This document shows positions 1 to 5,204 of a DNA stretch of 8,256 bases, one piece after another. How positions within the stretch are numbered: the first letter of the stretch is position 1; the number at the start of each line of letters is the position of its first letter. Source of the stretch: a bacterium. Its GTDB lineage: Bacteria > Auribacterota > Auribacteria > Auribacterales > Auribacteraceae. The notes beneath the pieces were generated by a model. It saw only the letters and a list, made by a program, of their open reading frames with translations. It ran no database searches and was not told the origin of the DNA. The translations under genes were made by a program, and so were the position numbers. Location: assembly GCA_021161885.1 (NCBI GenBank), contig JAGGZS010000115.1, positions 1 to 8,256 of the forward strand. The letters run 5' to 3'.

Positions 1-1
1 A

Positions 2-148
2 CTTAAAGCCGCAGGGGTTAAAAAAAACACTTATTATCAAGCTGTATTCAAATTACCGAATGAGATAAAGTCAATTGAGGAACCAGAAAAAGGGTTTGAC
101 AAAGGCGGGTTCATAGTAATTAGCGCATCATCAACCGCAATTCATTAA
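2..148 (+). CDS. 3' end of an unidentified protein-coding gene (partial)
   Basis: An open frame enters from the left edge and runs 48 codons to a TAA at 146-148. The visible C-terminus begins LKAAGVKKNTYYQ and ends GGFIVISASSTAIH; it is mixed in composition, with a Lys/Glu-rich middle and a short hydrophobic stretch (FIVIS) near the end. I do not recognise the family, and the tail is too short to assign a domain. The assignment as coding rests only on frame openness and normal-looking residue composition right up to a stop in an otherwise A+T-rich stretch, so it could be a chance frame. It converges on the minus-strand membrane-protein gene ending at 323. Confidence 0.45.
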   Translation, partial: LKAAGVKKNTYYQAVFKLPNEIKSIEEPEKGFDKGGFIVISASSTAIH

Positions 149-322
149 ATCAAAAAAAATAGAGAAAAAATGTTCGGTTCATATTTTTTGAGTCTAAATC
201 CAGATAAAAAAACAATTTACTTTTTCTCTTAACCAATTTAACCTTATTATTTTAAGAGGCAAACCGAGGAAAAGTCGGTAATTAAATAGACGCTGTCCCT
301 GTTTTTGATGTTTTCGATACAA
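149..322. other. Convergent intergenic region, no gene seen
   Basis: This A+T-rich stretch lies between the plus-strand partial gene and the end of the minus-strand membrane-protein gene. It holds a perfect 7-bp inverted repeat CTCTTAA (226-232) / TTAAGAG (252-258), and a short stem ACCGA/TCGGT around 263-279 that on the minus strand is followed by a few T residues. Either could contribute to transcription termination between the two convergent genes, but neither is a strong G+C-rich terminator. No RNA gene or open frame of note is visible. Confidence 0.4.
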
Positions 323-1531
323 TCATCCTGTTGGAATCCCGAGTAAAAATACAAGTAGACAAATCACTATTAGAAAAAGGAAAAAACCAAGACGCAATGA
401 TTTATACTGCAGTTTTTTCAACTGCAGTGCTACAATGAATGCAACAACACACTGCAGCATATAATACAAAGCAAACGCTCTCGAGGCATAAGCAATGATG
501 ATGTTGACGTTTGTTTCCCAAGTCAACTCAACCGTAACTAGAAGAATCAGTAAGTAGGCATATCGAGTGGAAACTTTACGATGTGATATATCTTCAATCA
601 AACCTCCAGCACCTTCATTATCGGCTACCGCTGCGCTGAATTGGCTGCCAATCGCAGCGATAGACAGGAGGACGGGCAGTATGACAGCTACAGGTTTGGT
701 CATGCTGATGATCGCTGTAACATCGGAACCAAGTTTGCTGTGAAAAAGCACCGTGGCCAGAGCGATAAACGCCAGATAAATCAGCGTTGACAAAATCTGA
801 GCAGACCGCATGGTTGCTATGCGCTGGTCCGCGGGATGGGCGTCCCCGAGATAGCGGGATGTTTCGAAACCCTGCACCACTATCAATAGACCAAGAAGAA
901 CTCTTAAATCATTAAAATCTATATTGGAAGAGATTGAGGGTAATGCCCAATTTCCTTTAAAGAGCAGTGAAATATTGTAGATCAACAAGGCAACTAACAG
1001 TGCCCCGATCATACCCAGATTAAAACTGACTGCGTATTTCTCAATGCTTTCCAGCTCTTTCAGGCCTCGTAAAAATCCAATCCCGCCAATGGTAACCAGC
1101 AACACAGTGGTTACACAGTGAGCCGCAAACAGACTCTTGATACCAATGGCATTGAGCAGAAATGCCGCCAGTAACTGCAAATAATATGTAATTGAAATAA
1201 AGTATGCCCCAGCAAGCACAATACGGGACAAAAAGGCTATATTCTGAGCCGGACCATGACAACTATTTTCAATAGGCTCAAAATGACGGATGTTAAAACG
1301 GATCGCGTTACCCACCATGTAAGCCAGTGCGAGCAGCACAGCCATGCAAACCAGCGATAGGTTGCCAACGACTCCTGCCAACAACGGCGCACAGACAAGG
1401 AATCCGCTTCCCATTATCGAGGACAGCGGAGTGCCCATAGCTTTCCAATTCGACGAAGCCGTCAACCGCTTGGAAAAAGCTATGTAACCTCCGGCAGCAA
1501 ATGCTATGATAACAATAATTACATTCAACAT
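323..1531 (-). CDS. Polytopic inner-membrane protein, APC/LeuT-fold-like transporter of unknown substrate
   Basis: The 402-residue product is almost wholly hydrophobic, with about 11-12 candidate membrane segments. Approximate positions are 3-20, 37-53, 55-75, 100-122, 136-155, 168-190, 208-222, 247-265, 280-300, 322-340, 345-370 and 380-398. The first hydrophobic segment reads as a membrane helix without a cleavage site. Two features recall the APC superfamily: a Gly/Ser-rich segment TPLSSIMGSGFLVCAPLLAG (35-54), like the unwound first helix of LeuT-fold transporters, and VVQGFETSRYLG (218-229), which sits where the substrate-binding sixth helix is expected. The substrate is unknown; amino-acid or cation transport is inference from fold resemblance only. 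The ATG start is supported by an AAGGGG ribosome-binding site with 5-nt spacing. Several stretches look richer in G+C than the flanks, which could reflect transfer. The gene stands alone, downstream of a repeat cluster. Confidence 0.75.
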   Translation of the reverse strand: MLNVIIVIIAFAAGGYIAFSKRLTASSNWKAMGTPLSSIMGSGFLVCAPLLAGVVGNLSLVCMAVLLALAYMVGNAIRFNIRHFEPIENSCHGPAQNIAFLSRIVLAGAYFISITYYLQLLAAFLLNAIGIKSLFAAHCVTTVLLVTIGGIGFLRGLKELESIEKYAVSFNLGMIGALLVALLIYNISLLFKGNWALPSISSNIDFNDLRVLLGLLIVVQGFETSRYLGDAHPADQRIATMRSAQILSTLIYLAFIALATVLFHSKLGSDVTAIISMTKPVAVILPVLLSIAAIGSQFSAAVADNEGAGGLIEDISHRKVSTRYAYLLILLVTVELTWETNVNIIIAYASRAFALYYMLQCVVAFIVALQLKKLQYKSLRLGFFLFLIVICLLVFLLGIPTG

Positions 1532-1536
1532 ATAAT

Positions 1537-1542
1537 CCCCTT
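1537..1542 (-). promoter_or_regulatory. Ribosome-binding site of the membrane-protein gene
   Basis: On the minus strand this reads AAGGGG, five bases before the ATG at 1529-1531. It supports that start over any internal Met. Confidence 0.7.
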
Positions 1543-1612
1543 ATTGATATGAATTTATTTTTAAATAATTCACAAAAATTATCATAATACTATCTTATAA
1601 AAACTGAAAAAA

Positions 1613-1664
1613 GCTGGAAACACATCCCATTAGAATCGGGGGGGACACATCCCGTTTTTCCAGC
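1613..1664. repeat. Inverted repeat with internal direct repeat and G-run
   Basis: GCTGGAAA (1613-1620) is perfectly complementary to TTTCCAGC (1657-1664). Inside lie two copies of ACACATCCC (1620-1628 and 1645-1653) and a run of seven G residues (1638-1644), which can pair partly with the second CCC. On the opposite strand the repeated word is GGGATGTGT, a type seen in dispersed intergenic repeats. It could fold as a compound hairpin in RNA. Confidence 0.5.
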
Positions 1665-1687
1665 GAAAATTAATCTTTTCAGGTAAA

Positions 1688-1717
1688 ATTCCTCGCAAAT
1701 TGTTGCGTAATAGATTA
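1688..1717. repeat. Diverged copy A of a short dispersed repeat
   Basis: The 30-base segment beginning ATTCCTCGCAAATTGTTGCG matches, with several changes, the pattern of copy B at 1829-1858 and the general form attcc-(g/c)-gcttgctgcg-gtagttcatt known from dispersed intergenic repeats. The pairing of the outer arms is largely decayed here. Assignment is by eye and should be treated as tentative. Confidence 0.35.
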
Positions 1718-1720
1718 AAT

Positions 1721-1793
1721 ATGTCATTCTCGCGAAAGCAGGAATCCAGTTCGCAACAATGCTCTGGATTCCCAATCAAGTTGGCAATGACAT
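1721..1793. repeat. Imperfect palindromic dispersed repeat ('IPAFARMT' type)
   Basis: The left arm starts ATGTCATTCTCGCGAAAGC (1721-1749). It is matched in inverted orientation by the right arm 1764-1793, which ends GGCAATGACAT. Outer ends (ATGTCATT/AATGACAT) and inner ends (GGAATCCAG/CTGGATTCC) pair exactly, and the middle has diverged. Translation on the minus strand gives WIPAFARMT, the hallmark of a widespread intergenic palindrome in which both arms read like 'tggattcccgctttcgcgggaatgaca'. It is best seen as a small non-autonomous repeat, probably REP/MITE-like, not as a gene. The asymmetry of the arms suggests an old copy. Confidence 0.75.
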
Positions 1794-1828
1794 ATTTTTA
1801 TAAAGTCCCTTATCAAATTACAAATGAT

Positions 1829-1858
1829 ATTCCGTAGCTTGCTGCGCAGTAGTTCATT
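1829..1858. repeat. Copy B of a short dispersed repeat
   Basis: ATTCCGTAGCTTGCTGCGCA followed by GTAGTTCATT resembles the common intergenic element of the form attcccc-g-tagcttgctg-cgggg-tagttcatt, with the C/G arms eroded. It lies just downstream of the stop of the RIFT-barrel gene on the minus strand, so it may be transcribed in that gene's 3' tail. Confidence 0.5.
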
Positions 1859-1870
1859 GAAAAAATATGA

Positions 1871-4384
1871 TTATTTTTTTTCATGACCATAATAATTCTC
1901 TTTGAAATATGAATGAATATGACCGTACATCATAAGCAAAACAACAGGACGAGTTAACGTTTTCGTGTCAAACGAACATATATCCTCAATGCTTGATTTG
2001 AAAAAGAAATCCGCCCGTTCACGGAACTTTTTCTTTTGTTCCTCATCATCGGTGTACAGTGAAGCGTAATCAAAAATATTGCTTTTGCGCATATCCTGAG
2101 CGCCCCATGTCTCGTTCGGATACTCAAGAATTTGCGGTTTTCTAAGAAACGGATACTCCTTCTCCGCCATAAAATCAGCGTAATGAAGCAATGTCCGCCG
2201 GGCATAAGCGTACATATCATCAAGTTCTGCCCTTTCCTCTTTTAACCGCATATATTTTATCATCGACTGCATAAATATAAGGTAATGCCACCGCATTTCA
2301 GAATTAAAAATATCCCTTTTTTCTATTTTATCATCAGGGCTTACACATTTTTTTATCAAGGTTTCCGCTTCGTCAAGAATATACCTTTTATTCATCAATG
2401 AAAACCCGTCAACCAAAGCGTTCAGAGCGTTTCCGCTTGACCTACCGGGTCCGTCAAAAAGATAAGGTTCTACGGCTTTGCCTTTATTTTTTAATTTTTT
2501 TAAATTACGGATTATTTTTTTTATAAAATTTTTTATTCTGCCTTTCAAATCACGAGGACCGCGAACCCAGTTCAAAGTCCAGTCGACCATACCGAGCAAA
2601 ACCTCTTTTACCATTAAATCGCCCGTTAAATAATAATATGCCAAAAGACCGCTCGTATAATTATGGCTCGCAGACGGACCTCCGCCGTAAACACTCAACT
2701 TTTTTTCCATCTTATTTTTTAGAGAATATGTCCGGTGAGTGCATAACGCCGCATCAGTGTAATGATCGGTATGCCAGAATAATCCGTTGTTGTATTCAGG
2801 TTTGTCTTCGCCTGTATGGTAAATGTCTATGTCGATAACGTGCCTTGCGAGTTCATCCATTAATTTAAACCATTTAAGGCTGCCTGTTCTGGCAAACTGT
2901 TTTAAAGATGAATATATCACGTCATACTGATTATTATAATGCGACACCAAAGGCGAAGAAGAAGACGAAGATTCTTTCGCGCTCACAGCTTCGTGATCGG
3001 CATAAATATCACCGAAATTCCGCCATCCGTATTCATCGATAATTTCTCGTCTTGAAAAAAAAGTGTTATCACCTTTGACAGCACTGTCTACAAGCTCGTC
3101 GCATCTGCCGGTTTCATCCATCTTTGAGATAGATAACGACTCAAAAACGCCGCTGTCACAATACCGTTCAGGCAAAGCATAGGCGTATAAAGGATAATTC
3201 AGCCAACGAGAATCTGAAACCGATTCATCGGGTAAACTAAATAAATATGAAACCGTATGTGTCTTTTGTTCTCCGCCCTGCAGTTCAAACAAATCATTAA
3301 AGTCATCAGGAAACAAACCGGTTTGTAAAATCCCGTTGCTTACGCTGATTGATTTAGGAAAATTCTGCCAGAATTTATCTATGGCGCACGACAATGTTAT
3401 CCGGTTTGTCGACACAGACATCAAAGGCTGTGTCCTATGCCCGGCGCTCGTAATGGCATCACCTGCAAAAACACGGTATCCCTGAAAAGATACAGGACTT
3501 TTACCTTCCCTATTTATATGGTTAGAGCTTTTCCAGTTTTTGCCCCCGCTCGAATCCTGATAAATTTTAAGCGGTTTATCTTTTGAAACAAAAGGCAACG
3601 TGCCTTCCCTTAAATAAAGTTTGCTTTTAAATCTGCCTGATTTTTTCAATTTCAGGTTTATAAATAATTTTTTGAACAGAAACGACGCGGGATCGCCTAA
3701 ATCCCATAAATTACCCTCGTGCCCCGCCGCGTTTTCATTTCGTAAACTAAACTGTATTTTTACCAATTTGCTCTGGGAGAAGAAAGATAATCTCGCAGAA
3801 AAATTAATTCTTTCAAAAGAATTATTCTCTGAATAAAATCTGCCTTTCTGCAAAATAGTGCATCGGACAGCCCCTTCGCATTCTATTTCGGTTGTATCTA
3901 TAACCGGATAATAGTCATTGCCGTTTTTATCTGTCAGCAAACAAGAAAAATTATCCGCGGTCTCGATATTATCTATTATCACAGATAAAAAAGGGTTGAA
4001 TTCCTTTTTTGATAACGTAAAAAGCGCTTTTCCTGTAGAAACCGTACATGTTTTATCTACTTGCGATATGTAAAGGGGAGAAAAAACAGGCTGCCCGCGT
4101 TTCACGGCATTTACAAAAAATTCTTTTTTACCGTGTCCCGCAACAGTCGCCAAAAAATCGATTAAAAGCCATTTTACGCTCCCGTCCGCCCAATATGCAA
4201 TCGCCTTGAACTGAAAAGGGATATTATTGCTGTCTGAATCGGTTAAGCAAATTAATCTTACGTCATCAACAAGCGCTTTTCTTAGTGGAATCCCAGTAGT
4301 TACCGGTTCGTTGAAACGCTCAATACCGTATTTCTCATGCACTATAATCTTAATCGGAAAAAATAAAGGTTTTTTAATTTTCAA
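1871..4384 (-). CDS. RIFT-barrel / helical-toroid protein, exo-rhamnogalacturonan-lyase-like (PcRGLX/PL26-type)
   Basis: The 837-residue product has the N-terminal pattern of RIFT-barrel proteins of the PcRGLX family: ERFNEPVTTGIPLRKALV (22-39), then a short-strand region and AYWADGSVKWLLIDF (63-77), like the family's 'RWpDGSvRW'. Residues 100-400 look all-beta. The second half looks alpha/alpha-toroid-like: HTDHYTDAALCTHRTYS (538-554), YGGGPSASHNYTSGLLAYYY (566-585), GPGRSSGNALNALVDG (645-660) and YPNETWGAQDMRKS near the C-terminus. His/Tyr/Arg-rich motifs there would fit a polysaccharide-lyase or related active site, but catalytic residues cannot be fixed. No signal peptide is visible. The start is a TTG directly after an in-frame TAG at 4391-4393; no early ATG exists, and the only other near start is GTG at codon 15. 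The upstream ribosome-binding site is weak. A Ser run (472-477) and a Lys/Arg-rich insert (611-637) are unusual. The family call is fairly likely; the substrate is unknown. Confidence 0.65.
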   Translation of the reverse strand: MKIKKPLFFPIKIIVHEKYGIERFNEPVTTGIPLRKALVDDVRLICLTDSDSNNIPFQFKAIAYWADGSVKWLLIDFLATVAGHGKKEFFVNAVKRGQPVFSPLYISQVDKTCTVSTGKALFTLSKKEFNPFLSVIIDNIETADNFSCLLTDKNGNDYYPVIDTTEIECEGAVRCTILQKGRFYSENNSFERINFSARLSFFSQSKLVKIQFSLRNENAAGHEGNLWDLGDPASFLFKKLFINLKLKKSGRFKSKLYLREGTLPFVSKDKPLKIYQDSSGGKNWKSSNHINREGKSPVSFQGYRVFAGDAITSAGHRTQPLMSVSTNRITLSCAIDKFWQNFPKSISVSNGILQTGLFPDDFNDLFELQGGEQKTHTVSYLFSLPDESVSDSRWLNYPLYAYALPERYCDSGVFESLSISKMDETGRCDELVDSAVKGDNTFFSRREIIDEYGWRNFGDIYADHEAVSAKESSSSSSPLVSHYNNQYDVIYSSLKQFARTGSLKWFKLMDELARHVIDIDIYHTGEDKPEYNNGLFWHTDHYTDAALCTHRTYSLKNKMEKKLSVYGGGPSASHNYTSGLLAYYYLTGDLMVKEVLLGMVDWTLNWVRGPRDLKGRIKNFIKKIIRNLKKLKNKGKAVEPYLFDGPGRSSGNALNALVDGFSLMNKRYILDEAETLIKKCVSPDDKIEKRDIFNSEMRWHYLIFMQSMIKYMRLKEERAELDDMYAYARRTLLHYADFMAEKEYPFLRKPQILEYPNETWGAQDMRKSNIFDYASLYTDDEEQKKKFRERADFFFKSSIEDICSFDTKTLTRPVVLLMMYGHIHSYFKENYYGHEKK

Positions 4385-4476
4385 CTTTTTCTACCCGTAT
4401 TTAAGTTATTTTAACAAAAACAAAAATTAACAAATCAACATATGAATTTCAAGCAATTACACATATTAAGGCTATC

Positions 4477-4533
4477 ATGAAAAAAAATTTATTTATTTTT
4501 ACACTTATTTGTATTGTATTGTATCAAACATAA
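4477..4533 (+). other. Possible 18-codon signal-peptide-like frame or gene remnant
   Basis: An ATG preceded by TAAGG (4467-4471) opens a frame encoding MKKNLFIFTLICIVLYQT, then TAA. The Lys-Lys plus hydrophobic core is exactly what the start of a secreted or lipoprotein precursor looks like, but the frame stops before any mature domain. It may be a decayed gene start, a small leader peptide or chance in T-rich DNA (TTT/ATT codons make hydrophobic peptides easily). Confidence 0.2.
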
Positions 4534-4553
4534 GTGTATCTTATCAAATAAGA
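4500..4553. promoter_or_regulatory. Cluster of inverted CTTAT/ATAAG half-sites
   Basis: TACACTTAT (4500-4508) and ATAAGTGTA (4530-4538) form a perfect 9-bp inverted repeat with a 21-base spacer containing tandem GTATT units (4511-4524). Immediately after it, TCTTAT-CAA-ATAAGA (4539-4553) is a compact 6-bp inverted repeat. The CTTAT/ATAAG core occurs four times in alternating orientation, which is compatible with binding of a dimeric regulator or with a cruciform. The binding protein is unknown. Confidence 0.4.
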
Positions 4554-4591
4554 GAATGAAAAAAAGAAAGCAATATATTTTTTTTTCGATT

Positions 4592-4609
4592 ATGTGATTT
4601 TTTTAACAT
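4592..4609. promoter_or_regulatory. Rex-like operator candidate 1
   Basis: ATGTGATTTTTTTAACAT matches 11 of the 14 defined positions of the Rex-type pattern TTGTGAA-n4-TTAACAA and lies within a perfect outer dyad ATTATGT (4589-4595) / ACATAAT (4606-4612). Rex is the NADH/NAD+-sensing repressor of fermentation and hydrogenase genes in several anaerobes. The site is about 100 bases before hydC. The assignment is a by-eye consensus match in A+T-rich DNA. Confidence 0.4.
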
Positions 4610-4611
4610 AA

Positions 4612-4629
4612 TTATTATTTCCTTAACAA
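4612..4629. promoter_or_regulatory. Rex-like operator candidate 2
   Basis: TTATTATTTCCTTAACAA matches 12 of 14 defined positions of the pattern TTGTTAA-n4-TTAACAA; the right half is perfect. It begins exactly 20 bases after candidate 1, so both would lie on the same DNA face. Its right half overlaps the possible -35 TTAACA (4623-4628), where a bound repressor would block RNA polymerase. Confidence 0.4.
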
Positions 4630-4650
4630 GCTTTTTTACTAAAAGATTAT
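4623..4650 (+). promoter_or_regulatory. Possible sigma-70 promoter of the hyd operon
   Basis: TTAACA (4623-4628, 5/6 to TTGACA) is followed after 16 bases by GATTAT (4645-4650, 4/6 to TATAAT). This would place the start of transcription around 4657 and give a leader of about 50 bases. The region is so A+T-rich that alternative -10 elements exist, so this is only a candidate. Confidence 0.3.
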
Positions 4651-4695
4651 TACTGCTTTGACGATTAAATATATAACTATTTAACCAATTATCTC

Positions 4696-4703
4696 AAAGG
4701 GGA
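4696..4703 (+). promoter_or_regulatory. Ribosome-binding site of hydC
   Basis: AAAGGGGA ends six bases before the ATG at 4710-4712, confirming that start over the internal Met at codon 6. Confidence 0.7.
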
Positions 4704-4709
4704 TATCTT

Positions 4710-5186
4710 ATGAAGCTGGAAAGCATGAACAAACAAGTTACTGAAGAAATACAAAAAGTTGTAGAGAAATACGCGGGCAGGCGTGAAAAGCTGCTTCAAA
4801 TTCTTGAAGAAATTAACGACGTTTACGGTTATTTAAACGAGTATGTTATGAAGGAAGTCGCGAAATCGCTTTGTATCGCCACCTCGGAAGTATACGGTGT
4901 CGCCACATTTTATTCTTTCCTTAACACCACACCCAAAGGTAAATATATAATCCGGCTATGTCAGACTATATCATGCGATCTCGCGGGAAAAAAGCAGATA
5001 GCCAACGCGCTTCGCAATGAATTGGGTATTGAGTTCGGACAAACCACCTCTGACGGTAAATTCAGCCTTGAATTCACAAACTGTATAGGTATGTGCAATC
5101 AGGGTCCGGCAATGTTGATAAACGATGAGGTTTATTATAACCTTGATCCGGAAAAAGCTGTTGAAATAGTTAAAAAATATCAATAA
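4710..5186 (+). CDS. hydC: NADH-linked [FeFe] hydrogenase, NuoE-like [2Fe-2S] subunit HydC
   Basis: The 158-residue protein is a standard-length NuoE/HydC subunit: a helical N-terminal part (1-70, with the family-typical VYGVATFYSF at 61-70) followed by a thioredoxin-like [2Fe-2S] domain. The four cluster ligands are C84, C89, C125 and C129 (CQTISC and CIGMC); their spacings of 5, 36 and 4 match NuoE exactly. In soluble NAD-linked hydrogenases this subunit docks on the flavin subunit and carries an electron-transfer cluster near the FMN. It is the first gene of a three-gene operon, in the usual order hydC-hydB-hydA, with 18 bases to hydB. It acts in the cytoplasm. The alternative, a NuoE of respiratory complex I, is excluded by the H-cluster gene two positions downstream. 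Confidence 0.93.
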   Translation: MKLESMNKQVTEEIQKVVEKYAGRREKLLQILEEINDVYGYLNEYVMKEVAKSLCIATSEVYGVATFYSFLNTTPKGKYIIRLCQTISCDLAGKKQIANALRNELGIEFGQTTSDGKFSLEFTNCIGMCNQGPAMLINDEVYYNLDPEKAVEIVKKYQ

Positions 5187-5204
5187 TCAAGAGAGGTATA
5201 AAGT

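Larger units (their letters stand above)
1532..1870. repeat. Intergenic repeat cluster between two minus-strand genes
   Basis: No gene is supported in this 339-base gap. It holds four separate repeat-like units described individually: an inverted repeat enclosing a duplicated ACACATCCC, two diverged copies of an 'attcc..gcttgctgcg..agttcatt'-type element, and between those two copies a long imperfect palindrome. The left end (1543-1610) is A+T-rich and would contain the promoter of the membrane-protein gene, but no convincing -35/-10 pair could be chosen. Confidence 0.55.
4385..4709. promoter_or_regulatory. Divergent, very A+T-rich regulatory region
   Basis: This 325-base gap separates the minus-strand RIFT-barrel gene from the plus-strand hydrogenase operon, so it must hold both promoters. 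It contains long T tracts (about 4578-4586, 4598-4604, 4632-4637), a cluster of CTTAT/ATAAG half-sites (4500-4553), two Rex-like operator candidates (4592-4629) and two further isolated TTAACAA words at 4411-4417 and 4427-4433. Only a possible 18-codon frame is seen within it (4477-4533). Confidence 0.6.

Noticed and set aside
161..229. AGAGAAAAA / TTTTTCTCT inverted repeat with a 51-base loop
   Set aside because: Low-complexity purine/pyrimidine tracts in A+T-rich DNA pair by chance, and the loop is too long for a terminator.
283..303. GACGCTGTCCCTG word near the end of the membrane-protein gene as a mobile-element remnant
   Set aside because: It resembles fragments seen in dispersed intergenic repeats, but only about a dozen bases are present and there is no second copy in the window.
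1590..1775. Minus-strand 61-codon frame in the intergenic region
   Set aside because: Its sequence is made of the dispersed repeats (WIPAFARMT is the translated palindrome), with no ribosome-binding site and no neighbours in operon spacing.
2956..2974. GAA-rich microsatellite within the RIFT-barrel gene
   Set aside because: It encodes part of the Ser run (472-477). The units are imperfect and short, so phase variation by slippage is unlikely.
4658..4685. TTGACG (4658-4663) with TTTAAC (4680-4685) as hydC promoter
   Set aside because: The -10 match is poor (4/6) and transcription would begin only a few bases before the ribosome-binding site. Kept as a weak alternative only.
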